A stretch of 64,000 nt of DNA from Sphingobacteriaceae bacterium (GTDB lineage Bacteria; Bacteroidota; Bacteroidia; B-17B0; Aurantibacillaceae). The notes beneath the pieces are model-generated. The model did not search any database and was not told where the DNA came from. It was given only the letters and a program-made list of their open reading frames with translations. Location of the stretch: the NCBI GenBank assembly GCA_016709575.1, contig JADJMM010000009.1:62001-126000 (forward strand), given 5' to 3'. A program made the position numbers and the translations under genes. Within the stretch, counting starts at the first letter, position 1. Every line of letters begins with the position of its first letter. This document shows positions 39,554-49,489 of the stretch, one piece after another.

Positions 39554-40768
39554 ATGAAGAAATTTATTTTTTCAGTTGTTATTTTGGCTTTATCGCTAAA
39601 ACTAAATTCACAAGCTCTTTCAGAGGAAGTAATGGATTTCGGAACTAACCCCGGCAACTTAAGTTTGTTCTATTACACTCCTAAAACCGTAAAAGAAAAT
39701 GCGCCCATGGTTGTTGTATTGCACGGTTGCGGACAAGGCGCAACGGCAGCTGCTGAATTAACGGGTTGGAATAGATTGGCTGACGAGTATGGTTTTTGCG
39801 TGATGTATCCTCAACAACATTTTCCAAACAATCCGCAACATTGTTTTAACTGGTTTAAGAAAAATGAAATTGAACGAGGCAACGGTGAATGCGAAAGCAT
39901 TAAGCAAATGGTGGATTACATGCTAAAGAAATTTAAAGTGGATAACAAAAATATATTTGTAACAGGTATGTCGGCCGGCGGAGCCATGAGCACCGTTATG
40001 ATAGCAACACAACCCGGCATGTTTAAAGCAGCTGCCATTTTTGCGGGCGGACCATACAAACCAGGTAGCAATATTTTTACTTCATCAGGAAGTATGGTGT
40101 GGGGTGTAAATAAAACACCCGACGAATGGCAAGATTTAGTTTGGAGAGAAAACCCCGCCTTTAAAGGAAAGTATCCTAAAGTAATTATTTTTCACGGCAC
40201 AAAAGATCCCGTAGTAAATATCCGCAACGCGCAAGAAACAGTTGAGCAGTGGACTGCTTTACATAGTGTAGATACGATTGCGGATGCGGTAGAGAACAAT
40301 TATTTAGGAGCAAGCGATGTAACACGTTTAGCTTACAACACTAAACAAAATGAAGAAGCGGTTGTGTTTTATAAAGTAAATGATTTAGGTCACGCCATTC
40401 CAATTAACCCGGGTTTTTGTGATAATGAAGGCGGGAAAGGCGGCTTGTTTGCTACAGATAAAAATTTCTATTCAACATTTTATGCAGCTTGTGAATTTGG
40501 CTTAGTTCCCGATTGGTTTATTAACGGACCAACTGAAGTAGCTGAAGGCAGCACTGTAAAATTTTCAATTCCAACAGTGGGACAAAAAAAATCTTATATC
40601 AATACTTGGACAATTCCCGCTGATTGTAAAATTGTTGGTGATAATACAGGAACAACTATAGAAGTAATTTGGGGAAAAACACCCGGCATTGTTTCACTTG
40701 AAGAAATGGCGCCTAATAGCTGCCACTACTATCACAATAAATTGCAAGTAAAAATAAAGAGTAATTAG
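39554..40768 (+). CDS. secreted PHB-depolymerase-like (LpqC) esterase
   Basis: 404 residues: signal peptide (KKFIFSVVILALSLKLNSQA), an alpha/beta-hydrolase esterase domain (MVVVLHGCGQGATAAAEL; nucleophile elbow FVTGMSAGGAMST; IIFHGTKDPVV with the acid; DLGHAIP with the His), and a C-terminal beta domain (EVAEGSTVKFSIP...) of about 80 residues that may be PKD-like. The substrate could be polyhydroxybutyrate, feruloyl or acetyl esters; sequence does not decide. No T9SS tail is evident. Confidence 0.85.
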   Translation: MKKFIFSVVILALSLKLNSQALSEEVMDFGTNPGNLSLFYYTPKTVKENAPMVVVLHGCGQGATAAAELTGWNRLADEYGFCVMYPQQHFPNNPQHCFNWFKKNEIERGNGECESIKQMVDYMLKKFKVDNKNIFVTGMSAGGAMSTVMIATQPGMFKAAAIFAGGPYKPGSNIFTSSGSMVWGVNKTPDEWQDLVWRENPAFKGKYPKVIIFHGTKDPVVNIRNAQETVEQWTALHSVDTIADAVENNYLGASDVTRLAYNTKQNEEAVVFYKVNDLGHAIPINPGFCDNEGGKGGLFATDKNFYSTFYAACEFGLVPDWFINGPTEVAEGSTVKFSIPTVGQKKSYINTWTIPADCKIVGDNTGTTIEVIWGKTPGIVSLEEMAPNSCHYYHNKLQVKIKSN

Positions 40769-42285
40769 TCAGACGCAGCTTTTACTTTATCAATTAAATA
40801 CGGATGCCCAAAAATCTCGCTACAGGTAACTACAGCGTTTACTGTAACGCCCATTACCCCATGAAGGTTTATGTTTTGTCCTGTAAGAAAAAGATTTTTA
40901 ACCTTTGTGCGTGGTGTTATGAATGATTTAAGAGGCTCATTATAATCTTTAATAACCCCATATAGTGTTCCGTCGCGTGTTCCGATATAATCACGGTATG
41001 TTAATGGTGTAGCAGTGGTAAACGATTTAACATTTCCTTTTAATTCAGGAAGTCTTTCGTAAACATCCTTCAATATTTTTTCCGCCTTCTCATTTTTAAA
41101 ATCTTCATAATCCTGACCTCTTCCGTCTTCGTAATTCGGAATGGTGCGGAAAGTATTTTCCCATTTTTTTACTTCATCAAACTTCATGTATGCCATCGCC
41201 GTAAAGTTATCTGCGAAGTCGGGATGTTTAGAAGAGGTTCCCGGGAAAACAGCTATACCTTCCGGCCAAATAGCAGGATTGTAGCTAGGACCATTCCAAA
41301 CATTTGGGATTTTGTAATGGTAAACATTATGATTTGGGTAAGGGAAAGAGCGATCTTTTACAACTGCGTTGATAATAAATGAAGAGCAGGAATTTTCTAA
41401 ACTTTTTATTCGGTTTTTGTAAGCGGCTCTTAATTGTGGCCCTTCCACCATATCAACTGTTTTAGCCAGATCAATACCTGAAACAAATAATTTTCCAGCT
41501 ACACGTTCTCCATTTTTCAATTCTACTTCATCAATTTCATCACCTTTAAAATGAAATCTAACAGCCTCGCTGTAATTAAAAATCTCGCCACCCATTTTTT
41601 TAATTTCATTCGAAAGATGACGGGTGATTTGCGAACTACCATCAATACAGCGATAAGAACTTTCGATATACGAATTCACTACTAAGGCGTGAACATAAAA
41701 TGGCGTTACGTTTTCTAATCCGGCGTATAAAATATTGCTTCCGCCTAGTACTTCAGCAAGGCGTTTATTTTTAGTAATGGAATCAATAAATGCTTTTGTA
41801 TCTACATTTAAATACCAGGCGTTTGTAAAATCTTTTATACCACTATCCAGATTGTATAACGGAAAAGCAGCACAAACCTCACGTATCTTTTTTATATAAA
41901 GATTTAAGTTGTCTCTTTCTTCCGGAAAAAATTTACACAGTTGCTCAACAAAATTCTCATAGCCCTGGGCATGCGGATATTTATTCTCATCATCACCAAA
42001 AGAAATAATGTCAAAACCATCTTCATCCATTTTATGAAGTTTTAACGCATCTGTTAAGCCAAAATATTTAAAGTAACGGTAAAGATTTTGTCCCGGAGAT
42101 AAGGCACCGATATAATGTACACCTGTATCAAAAATAGCTTTATCTCTGCTAAAGATCTGAAGCGATCCGCCTAGCTGACGGTTTTTTTCTAGCACGCAAA
42201 CCTTCATGCCTTCTTTAGCCATAATATAGGCAGTACACAGTCCGCCCATGCCACTACCAATTATTACTGCATCGTACCTCTCCAT
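40765..42285 (-). CDS. FAD-dependent phytoene desaturase/retinol saturase-like oxidoreductase
   Basis: About 506 residues from the ATG at 42285 (an in-frame TTG lies upstream at 42324). Dinucleotide-binding motif YDAVIIGSGMGGLCTAYIM, QLGGSLQIFSRDKAIFDTG, and a C-terminal FAD block LFLTGQNINLHGVMGV. This pattern fits the CrtI/all-trans-retinol 13,14-reductase group. No other carotenoid gene is present, so the substrate is open. Convergent with the esterase, four bases of overlap. Confidence 0.85.
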   Translation of the reverse strand: MERYDAVIIGSGMGGLCTAYIMAKEGMKVCVLEKNRQLGGSLQIFSRDKAIFDTGVHYIGALSPGQNLYRYFKYFGLTDALKLHKMDEDGFDIISFGDDENKYPHAQGYENFVEQLCKFFPEERDNLNLYIKKIREVCAAFPLYNLDSGIKDFTNAWYLNVDTKAFIDSITKNKRLAEVLGGSNILYAGLENVTPFYVHALVVNSYIESSYRCIDGSSQITRHLSNEIKKMGGEIFNYSEAVRFHFKGDEIDEVELKNGERVAGKLFVSGIDLAKTVDMVEGPQLRAAYKNRIKSLENSCSSFIINAVVKDRSFPYPNHNVYHYKIPNVWNGPSYNPAIWPEGIAVFPGTSSKHPDFADNFTAMAYMKFDEVKKWENTFRTIPNYEDGRGQDYEDFKNEKAEKILKDVYERLPELKGNVKSFTTATPLTYRDYIGTRDGTLYGVIKDYNEPLKSFITPRTKVKNLFLTGQNINLHGVMGVTVNAVVTCSEIFGHPYLIDKVKAASD

Positions 42286-42350
42286 AGAAGGCGGTAAAGA
42301 TAGTAAATTACCCTCTTTTTGCAAACGAAAACACCTTGCACTATCATTGG

Positions 42351-42358
42351 TAATTTTG
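42351..42358 (+). promoter_or_regulatory. -7 box upstream of the DUF5686 gene
   Basis: TAATTTTG, an exact TAnnTTTG match, 17 bases before the ATG at 42376. No well-spaced TTG is evident. Confidence 0.45.
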
Positions 42359-42375
42359 TACTTTTAAACATTATT

Positions 42376-44847
42376 ATGTCGGGCCTGCGTTGTTTATTAC
42401 TCCTTATTTTCTGTTTCTGTGTGCTTGCAAAAGCGCAGGCGCAAACCTACACCATTAAGGGTAAAGTGTTTAATGCTGAGAACAAAGAAGGCTTACCCTT
42501 TGTTCCTGTATTAATAAAAGGAACTTCTATTGGCGCGCAAACCGATTTCGATGGAAATTTCGTTATTAAAACTTCTAAACTAGGCGATTCTTTAGTGGCC
42601 ACTTATTTTGGGTTTAAGCGTATGGTGCGTAAAATAAATCCGAATCTTTTAGTTCAGGAAATTAATATGCCCATGAAAAATGAGGGATTGGCCTTAGAAG
42701 AAGTTACAGTTAAAGCGGGCGAAAATCCCGCTCACCGAATCATCAGAAATGTAATTGCTAATAAACCTAAAAACAATCGCGATAAGCTGGAAGCATACGA
42801 GTACGAAACGTATAACAAAATAGAATTTGATTTAACCCGCATTCCAAAAGACATGCGCGATAAAAAAATATTAAAACCTATTGCCTTTGTGTTTGATAAT
42901 GTTGACAGTTCGTTTAGCGGCGAAAAACCTTCACTGCCTTTTTTCATGATTGAAAACATTTCTGATTTTTATTTTCAAAAGAATCCAAAACGAAAACGCG
43001 AAGTGGTTAGAGCCAGTAAAATAACGGGAATTGAAAATACCAGTATTTCTTCAGTAATGGGAGATATGTATCAGAACATAAATGTTTATGATAACAACCT
43101 CCTCATCTTTAATAAACAATTTGCAAGCCCAATTTCTAACGATGGACTTTTTTATTATAAATATTATTTAGAAGACAGTTCGTTTATAGGGAACAATTGG
43201 TGCTATCACATTCGCTTTAAACCAAAACGTCCACAAGAACTTTCGTTTACCGGAAACATTTGGATTGCTGATACTACTTGGGGCGTAAAGCGTTTAGAAA
43301 TGGCTATGCCAAAGGATGCGAACATAAACTTCATTAACACAGCTAATGTAGTACAAGAATTTGTTTATGAAGACAGCACTTGGATGATTAGCAAAGACCG
43401 TTTAATAATTGATTTTGCGCCTCAGAAAAAAGCAATTGGTTTTTATGGAAGAAAAACTACTTCGTACAGGAAAATAATTTTGAATAAACCTAAAGACGAT
43501 AAGTTTTATCAATTAGGAGATAAGGTTGACGTGTTAGATGACGCCACAAAAAAAACGGATGAGTTTTGGCAACAAAACCGCCACGACAGTTTAACCATGC
43601 GCGAATTAAAAATTTATAAAATGATTGATACTCTTCAATCATTACCGGTTTATAAAACATGGGTCGATATTTTTTATGTTTTAGTAGCAGGTTATGCCAA
43701 AACAAATAACTTCGAAATTGGACCATATTACAACATCGCAAGTTACAATAGAGTAGAAGGCATGCGCGTTCGTTTAGGCGGAAGAACTAGTGCAAAGTTT
43801 AGCAGATGGTACGAATTAAACGGTTATGTGGCTTACGGTGTTTTAGATGAAAAATGGAAGTATAGTTTAGGTTTCAAATCTTTCCTTACCAAAAAACCTC
43901 GCCGACAATTAGTAGGTGTAACTTTAAAAAGTGATTATGAAATTTTGGGACAAAGCACGAATGGCTTTTCGCAGGATAATTTGTTCGCTTCGTTTTTCAG
44001 AACTAGTCCGCTTACTAATTTAACCAAGGTTGATAATACACAAGCTTGGTACGAAAGGGAATGGTTTCCGGGACTCACCACAAAAATTGCTTTGAGCGGA
44101 AGTTTGTATACGCCTGTCGGGGCCGACAAGTACCGTTACTATAGAAAGGATGGTGCTATCGCAGAAAAAGAAAATTTAAGAAATACAGAAGCGCGTTTAA
44201 ATATTAGATTTGCTTATAGAGAAAAATTTGTTGGCGGTGATTTTGAGCGAGTATCATTAGGAACCACTTGGCCTATTGTTCAGTTAAATTATGCTAAATC
44301 ATTACAAAACGCCTTTGGTGGTGAGTACGATTATCAGAAATTAGCCGTTAATGTTTTCGACCGCATTCGCATCACGCCAATTTTAGGTTATACAGATTAC
44401 ATGATACAAGGCGGAAAAATTTGGGGACAAGTGGCTTATCCATTATTGGAATTACACGGTGGAAATGAAACTTATGTTTATGATTATTATGCTTACAACA
44501 TGATGCGCTATTATGAATTTGGAAGTGATCAATATGTTGCTGCTGGAATTTTCCATCACTTCGAAGGATTATTGTTTAATAAAATCCCATTGCTAAAAAA
44601 GTTAAAATGGCGCGAAGTAATAAGTGCAAAAGCTGTTTGGGGAAGTGTTGAGCCAAATAATAAAAACACATTAATTTTCCCAAGCACATTAAAATCATTG
44701 GAAAGAGAACCGTATGTTGAGGCAACGGCCGGAATAGAAAATGTTTTTAAAGTGTTTAGAGTAGATGCTTTATGGCGATTAACTTATCCAAGAGCTAATC
44801 CAATAGAAAATTTCGGAATTAAATTTAGTTTTCAATTTGCTTTATAA
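42376..44847 (+). CDS. DUF5686 and carboxypeptidase-like regulatory domain protein
   Basis: About 823 residues. Signal peptide (LRCLLLLIFCFCVLAKAQAQ), a CarboxypepD_reg-like domain (TIKGKVFNAENKEGLPFVPV; GTSIGAQTDFDGNFVI), then the DUF5686 outer-membrane region with many aromatic strands (RFKPKRPQELSFTGNIWIAD; ending GIKFSFQFAL with a terminal-strand pattern). The family is an outer-membrane barrel typical of Bacteroidota, of unknown function. It lies 2 bases upstream of lptB, so an envelope role is a fair guess. Intact frame. Confidence 0.85.
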   Translation: MSGLRCLLLLIFCFCVLAKAQAQTYTIKGKVFNAENKEGLPFVPVLIKGTSIGAQTDFDGNFVIKTSKLGDSLVATYFGFKRMVRKINPNLLVQEINMPMKNEGLALEEVTVKAGENPAHRIIRNVIANKPKNNRDKLEAYEYETYNKIEFDLTRIPKDMRDKKILKPIAFVFDNVDSSFSGEKPSLPFFMIENISDFYFQKNPKRKREVVRASKITGIENTSISSVMGDMYQNINVYDNNLLIFNKQFASPISNDGLFYYKYYLEDSSFIGNNWCYHIRFKPKRPQELSFTGNIWIADTTWGVKRLEMAMPKDANINFINTANVVQEFVYEDSTWMISKDRLIIDFAPQKKAIGFYGRKTTSYRKIILNKPKDDKFYQLGDKVDVLDDATKKTDEFWQQNRHDSLTMRELKIYKMIDTLQSLPVYKTWVDIFYVLVAGYAKTNNFEIGPYYNIASYNRVEGMRVRLGGRTSAKFSRWYELNGYVAYGVLDEKWKYSLGFKSFLTKKPRRQLVGVTLKSDYEILGQSTNGFSQDNLFASFFRTSPLTNLTKVDNTQAWYEREWFPGLTTKIALSGSLYTPVGADKYRYYRKDGAIAEKENLRNTEARLNIRFAYREKFVGGDFERVSLGTTWPIVQLNYAKSLQNAFGGEYDYQKLAVNVFDRIRITPILGYTDYMIQGGKIWGQVAYPLLELHGGNETYVYDYYAYNMMRYYEFGSDQYVAAGIFHHFEGLLFNKIPLLKKLKWREVISAKAVWGSVEPNNKNTLIFPSTLKSLEREPYVEATAGIENVFKVFRVDALWRLTYPRANPIENFGIKFSFQFAL

Positions 44848-44849
44848 AA

Positions 44850-45575
44850 ATGATATTACGTTCGGAGAATTTAGTTAAGAAGTATAAAAACCGCACCGTT
44901 GCAAATAATGTTTCGGTTGAGGTGAAGCAAGGCGAAATTGTAGGTTTGCTTGGACCAAATGGTGCAGGTAAAACCACTTCCTTTTACATGATTGTGGGAA
45001 TGGTAAAACCAAACTCCGGAAAAATATTTTTAGATGATTTGGATATTACCAAAGAGCCCATGTATCGTCGCGCACAATTGGGGATTGGCTATTTACCTCA
45101 AGAAGCATCTGTATTTAGAAAACTAAGCATCGAAGATAATTTACGGGCTGTACTTGAAATGACTAAACTTACAAAGGGAGAGCAAGAAAAAAAGGTTGAA
45201 ACTTTGTTAGATGAATTCGGATTACAACACGTGCGTAAAAATTTAGGCGATCAATTATCGGGAGGAGAAAGAAGAAGAACAGAGATTGCACGTGCTCTGG
45301 CTACTGACCCAAAATTTATTTTATTGGATGAGCCTTTTGCGGGCGTAGATCCAATTGCGGTGGAAGATATTCAAAGTGTTATCCGCACTCTAAAAAGTAA
45401 AAACATTGGTATTTTAATTACCGACCATAATGTGCATGAAACTTTAAATATCACGGATAGAGCTTATTTGTTGTACTCAGGAAGCGTAATTAAATCAGGA
45501 ACCGCAGAAGATCTTGCCAATGATGAACAAGTGCGTAAAGTTTATCTGGGACAAAATTTCGAATTAAGAAAATAG
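44850..45575 (+). CDS. lptB: LPS export ABC transporter ATP-binding protein
   Basis: ATPase of the LptBFG complex that extracts lipopolysaccharide from the inner membrane. 241 residues: Walker A LLGPNGAGKTTSFYMIV, Q-loop IGYLPQEASVFRKLS, signature LSGGERRRTEIARAL, Walker B FILLDEPFAGVDP, H-loop ILITDHNVHETL. The QEASVFR and ERRRTEIARAL wording is specific for LptB. LptF/G are not in the window. Confidence 0.95.
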   Translation: MILRSENLVKKYKNRTVANNVSVEVKQGEIVGLLGPNGAGKTTSFYMIVGMVKPNSGKIFLDDLDITKEPMYRRAQLGIGYLPQEASVFRKLSIEDNLRAVLEMTKLTKGEQEKKVETLLDEFGLQHVRKNLGDQLSGGERRRTEIARALATDPKFILLDEPFAGVDPIAVEDIQSVIRTLKSKNIGILITDHNVHETLNITDRAYLLYSGSVIKSGTAEDLANDEQVRKVYLGQNFELRK

Positions 45576-45626
45576 AACTAGATTATTTAAGATAAAACAA
45601 AATCAGATTCTTCAATCAATTTTATC

Positions 45627-46078
45627 ATGAAAAGCTTATTTAACACAAAGATGTTCAGGAATTCATTACACGTATAAATTCCGTAACTGCCAATACAAAA
45701 CCGATATGGGGCAAAATGAATGCAGCACAGGTTATGGCGCACTGCAAGGCTCCTTTAAAAATGGCGCACGGTGAAATAAAAGGTAAGCGCGGTTTAATCA
45801 GTTTATTATTTGGGAAATCAGCCAAGAAAAAATTTATAACGCCGGGGGTGGCTTTTTCTAAAAACTTGCCAACCGATCCTAAATTTATTTTTCCAGACGC
45901 GAACGAATTTGAGAATGAACGAAAAAAACTCATAGCAAAACTTAATGAATTCGCACAAAAAGGAAAAGAGGGAATCACAAAAGAACCGCATTCTTTTTTC
46001 GGAACAATGTCGCCTGAAGAGTGGGATATTATTCAATCAAAGCACCTTGATCATCACCTAAGACAATTCGGAGTTTAA
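45627..46078 (+). CDS. DUF1569 (DinB-like) protein, one frameshift
   Basis: About 150 residues. KMNAAQVMAHCKAPLKMAHG and the C-terminal SPEEWDIIQSKHLDHHLRQFG match DUF1569, whose conserved His residues suggest a DinB-like metal site. The first eight codons (MKSLFNTK) are in another frame; one A missing at 45647-45649 gives KDVQEFITRINSVTANTKPIW. Function unknown. Confidence 0.78.
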
Positions 46079-46095
46079 TTTTTAATCAAAGGCAA

Positions 46096-46893
46096 ATGAT
46101 TAAAACAACCACATTTAAAAAAGGAAAAGTTACTTTTTCAGATACGGGAAAAGGTAGAGTTGTTGTTTTACTGCACGGTTTTTTAGGCTCACACGAAATT
46201 TGGGAACAAACTATTACCAATCTTTCAAAGTCTTACAGAGTAATTGCTATTGATTTGCCGGGACATGGTGGTACCGATAATTTCGGATATGTTCACACTA
46301 TGGAATTAATGGCAAAGTGCGTTAAAGCTGTTTTAGATAAATGCAGAGTGAAGCGCTACGTTTTGGTTGGTCATAGTATGGGAGGTTATTCCGCTTTAGC
46401 TTTCGCAGATTTATTTCCTGATAATATTTCCGGAATTTGTTTGTACCATTCTTCTTCTTACGCCGATAGTGAAGATAAAAAACGCGACCGTAGTCGTTCA
46501 GTTAAAGTGGTGAAAGCAAATCACAAAATTTATACGAGTGAAGTAATCCGCAATTTATTCGCCACAAAAAACATCAAATACTTAAAAAAGGAATTAGCTT
46601 TCGCAACCCGCATTGCTGGTAAAATGAGTAAGCGTGGAATTATTGCAGCCCTTGAAGGCATGAAAGACCGCATCGACCGTCGCATTATTTTGGGATTGGT
46701 AGAATACCCCATTATGATGGTGATAGGCGAACACGATAATGTTTTGCCGGCCGCTCACTTATTTGAACAAGCCGAAAAAATTCAGAACAAACACATCTTG
46801 CACCTAGAACACGACGGACACATGGGCTTTTTAGAGTCACCCAAAGTTTCTAATAAAGAACTTCGTAAATTCTTGAGAGCCTGTTTTAAGTAA
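46096..46893 (+). CDS. alpha/beta hydrolase
   Basis: 265 residues of the alpha/beta-hydrolase fold: oxyanion HGFLGSHEIW, nucleophile elbow VLVGHSMGGYSAL, acid in VIGEHDNVLPA, and His in LEHDGHMGFLESP. The cap region (RDRSRSVKVVKANH) is short. It lies close downstream of the DUF1569 gene. The substrate cannot be inferred. Confidence 0.87.
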   Translation: MIKTTTFKKGKVTFSDTGKGRVVVLLHGFLGSHEIWEQTITNLSKSYRVIAIDLPGHGGTDNFGYVHTMELMAKCVKAVLDKCRVKRYVLVGHSMGGYSALAFADLFPDNISGICLYHSSSYADSEDKKRDRSRSVKVVKANHKIYTSEVIRNLFATKNIKYLKKELAFATRIAGKMSKRGIIAALEGMKDRIDRRIILGLVEYPIMMVIGEHDNVLPAAHLFEQAEKIQNKHILHLEHDGHMGFLESPKVSNKELRKFLRACFK

Positions 46894-46896
46894 ACT

Positions 46897-46974
46897 CCGT
46901 GGTAGTTTCGACAAGCTCAACCACCGGAAGAATGCATGTTAAATAATACGGTGACTGAGCGTAGCCGAAGTCAC
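46897..46974. repeat. pair of short inverted repeats between genes
   Basis: GTGGT/ACCAC (46899-46903/46920-46924) around TTTCGACAAGCTC, and GTGACT/AGTCAC (46951-46956/46969-46974) around GAGCGTAGCCGAA. These words are a widespread intergenic repeat style; the element sits between the hydrolase and the ALDH-like gene. Confidence 0.5.
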
Positions 46975-47005
46975 TGGTTTAATGAAAATTTCGTACTTTT
47001 AATCC

Positions 47006-47887
47006 ATGGCAGAATTAGAGATTTTAAAGACTTACAAGTTATATATCGGCGGACAATTTCCGAGAACGGAAAGTGGTCGCTATTACGAACTGCGTGGCGC
47101 GAAAAAAGAATTGATTGCTAATATTTGTTTATCATCAAGAAAAGATTTTCGTAATGCAGAAGTAGCAGCGCGTGGTGCTTTTTCAGGATGGAGTTCAAAA
47201 ACACATTTTAACCGCTCACAAATTTTATATCGCATTGCAGAAATGATGGAAGGCCGTAAGGACCAATTCGTAAATGAATTAGTTCAACAAGGCTTAACTA
47301 AAAAACAAGCCGAGCAAGAAGTTTCATTATCTGTTGATCGTTGGGTGTATTACGCAGGATGGTGCGATAAATATTCAGCCTTGTTCTCGAGTGTAAATCC
47401 GGTTTCATCTTCTCATTTTAATTTTTCTGTCCCTGAACCAACAGGTGTTGTTGCAATTATTGCTCCTGAGAAATCATCTTTATTAGGATTATGTTCTGTT
47501 ATTGCTCCAGTAATTGCAGGCGGAAATACTTGTGTTGTTTTAGCGTCTGAAAAATTACCATTGTGTGCTGTAACTTTAGGTGAAGTTATGGCAACCTCTG
47601 ATTTATCAGGCGGCGTGGTAAATATTTTAACAGGTACTAGCGCAGAATTACATTCTCATTTTTCTTCTCACATGGATGTAAACGCTTTAATTTATTGCAG
47701 AAACAATAAAGACGAAATAAAACTCATTGGAGAAAATGCATCCTTAAATGTAAAACGAGTTTTTTATTGGGACAAAGATTGGACCAAAGATGATTCTCAA
47801 AACCCATATTTGATTTTAGACCTTCAAGAAATTAAAACCACTTGGCATCCGGTTGAAAATATTGGAGTGAGTGGAAGTAAGTATTAG
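47006..47887 (+). CDS. half-length aldehyde dehydrogenase-like protein
   Basis: 293 residues matching the N-terminal and cofactor-binding part of ALDH enzymes: LYIGGQFPRTESGRYYEL, RNAEVAARGAFSGWSS, and PEPTGVVAIIAPEKSSLLGL followed by APVIAGGNTCVVLASE. It ends with VNILTGTSAELHSHFSSH and a short tail. The catalytic Cys half (normally another 200 residues) is absent, and a clean stop with a short tail suggests a genuine short form rather than a break. It may partner a full-length ALDH elsewhere; activity alone is unlikely. Confidence 0.78.
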   Translation: MAELEILKTYKLYIGGQFPRTESGRYYELRGAKKELIANICLSSRKDFRNAEVAARGAFSGWSSKTHFNRSQILYRIAEMMEGRKDQFVNELVQQGLTKKQAEQEVSLSVDRWVYYAGWCDKYSALFSSVNPVSSSHFNFSVPEPTGVVAIIAPEKSSLLGLCSVIAPVIAGGNTCVVLASEKLPLCAVTLGEVMATSDLSGGVVNILTGTSAELHSHFSSHMDVNALIYCRNNKDEIKLIGENASLNVKRVFYWDKDWTKDDSQNPYLILDLQEIKTTWHPVENIGVSGSKY

Positions 47888-47893
47888 CATTGT

Positions 47894-48783
47894 ATGCGGA
47901 GTTTTTTCATTTTACTTTTATGTTTCGTAACAAGAATTTTGTTTTCTCAAACCAAAACCGAAAACCTTGATATTTCCACCATTTCAAGCAATAAGGAATT
48001 AGAAAAATTCATCAACCAAAAATTTCCCGAAGGAGACCCCTTTTTTTACAAGAATAATCCCAATTACAGTGATAGTGTATGTTATAGAATATACGATTCT
48101 ATAAAGGCAACGAGTTGGTTTAAAATCGATGTTGATCATAACGGAAAACTTGACTTGATTTTTACTGATAATTCTGACTTAGTGTCCATTTATTGTGTAA
48201 TTGATGAAGGAAATGGTAAGTATAGCCTCAATACGATTCCAAGGAGATTTTTTGAGCCGTGTAATTTTGTAAGGAAAAAGAATGTAGGCGCTAAAGAGTT
48301 TTTGAATTCTTTTATTTTGTTCAACCTAATATCTCTAAGTTAAAAAGTCGATTGTTGACGTATAAATATAATTCAATTGTTGAGTATAATCCGGCCCCAA
48401 AAAATTTAAGGGTCAAGAAAATAATATACTCAACATTTAATTCTAAGTTACAAGGCGAAAAGTTTACAATGGTTATTGAAAATCAATTCGGTATTCTGAA
48501 AATGGTAGGTAGTGGTATGGACACCGTTACAAAAAGCATAAAAGTGAGTGATTCTAAATACAACTCTTTACTTGAGTTGCTAAATTATTCAGATTTCCCT
48601 AAAATTGAGTATGATTATACGCCTGAATGGGAAAAGTTTCAAATGTCAACGATAACCATCTATTATTCTGATTCAAAAATAAAAACAATTGATAGTTATA
48701 GTGGAATGTATTCATATTTTATAATGGAAAAAATATATGAGAATATATATTCCATAAAAGATGAAATGCTAGGATTAAAGTAA
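47894..48783 (+). CDS. secreted protein of unknown function, one frameshift
   Basis: About 296 residues with a signal peptide (RSFFILLLCFVTRILFSQ). A DVDHNGKLDLIFTD segment looks like an EF-hand/FG-GAP-style calcium loop. The second half (SDFPKIEYDYTPEW; ITIYYSDSKIKTIDSY) resembles small DUF domains but I cannot name it. One T missing in T4 at 48315-48318 gives FIFVQPNISKLKSRLLTYKY and joins both halves. Convergent with trmH. Confidence 0.65.
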
Positions 48784-49458
48784 CTACTTCTTATTATAAA
48801 ACTCCTTCACAATCAAATCACTCTTCGCCACAGAAGTTTTCAGCCACTCTAAATAAATTTCTTGTTTTTCTTTCTCGGTAATTTGATAAGGAAGGTTTTG
48901 TTCTCTAATTCGCGTTGTTAGTTCGTACATACATAATGCGGCACAGACACTAATATTAAAACTCTCTGTAAAACCGTACATAGGAATTTTTACAAAGTCG
49001 TCAGCCATTTCAAAAACAGTTTCGCTGATGCCATCAATTTCTGTTCCAAACACTAATGCAAAAGGTTTTGTTACATCTAATTCCGAAATTGTACAATCAT
49101 CTTTATGTGGAGTAGTGGCAACAATTCTGTAACCTTTACTTTTTAATTCCTGAATACAAGAGGCCGTATTATTTTCTTTGTCGTTGTATTTATTAATGGT
49201 GAGCCATTGAGTGGAGCCCATCGATACATCTTCACTAATCTTAAATTTATTTCTGTTTTCAATGAAATGTACATCCTGAACACCGAAGCAATCGCAGCTC
49301 CGCAACACAGCGCTGGCGTTGTGTGCCTGGTAAACATCCTCTAAAACAACAGTCATATGGCGGGTGCGTTCGGCCAAAACCTCTTGCAAACGACCTTTAC
49401 GGCGTTCGCTAACAAAACCTTCCATGTAATTTATCAGTTCAATGGTATTTTCTTGCAT
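48784..49458 (-). CDS. trmH: tRNA (guanosine-2'-O-)-methyltransferase
   Basis: SPOUT-fold 2'-O-methyltransferase, 224 residues. ERRKGRLQEVLAERTRHMTV and AHNASAVLRSCDCFGVQDVHF are TrmH-type; the knot carries FALVFGTEIDGIS and IPMYGFTESFNISVCAALCMYE. Gm18 of tRNA is the expected target. The gene is divergent from the patatin gene across only 31 bases. Confidence 0.9.
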   Translation of the reverse strand: MQENTIELINYMEGFVSERRKGRLQEVLAERTRHMTVVLEDVYQAHNASAVLRSCDCFGVQDVHFIENRNKFKISEDVSMGSTQWLTINKYNDKENNTASCIQELKSKGYRIVATTPHKDDCTISELDVTKPFALVFGTEIDGISETVFEMADDFVKIPMYGFTESFNISVCAALCMYELTTRIREQNLPYQITEKEKQEIYLEWLKTSVAKSDLIVKEFYNKK

Positions 49459-49489
49459 ACTGCAAAGATACTTTTATTAAATTTACTGT

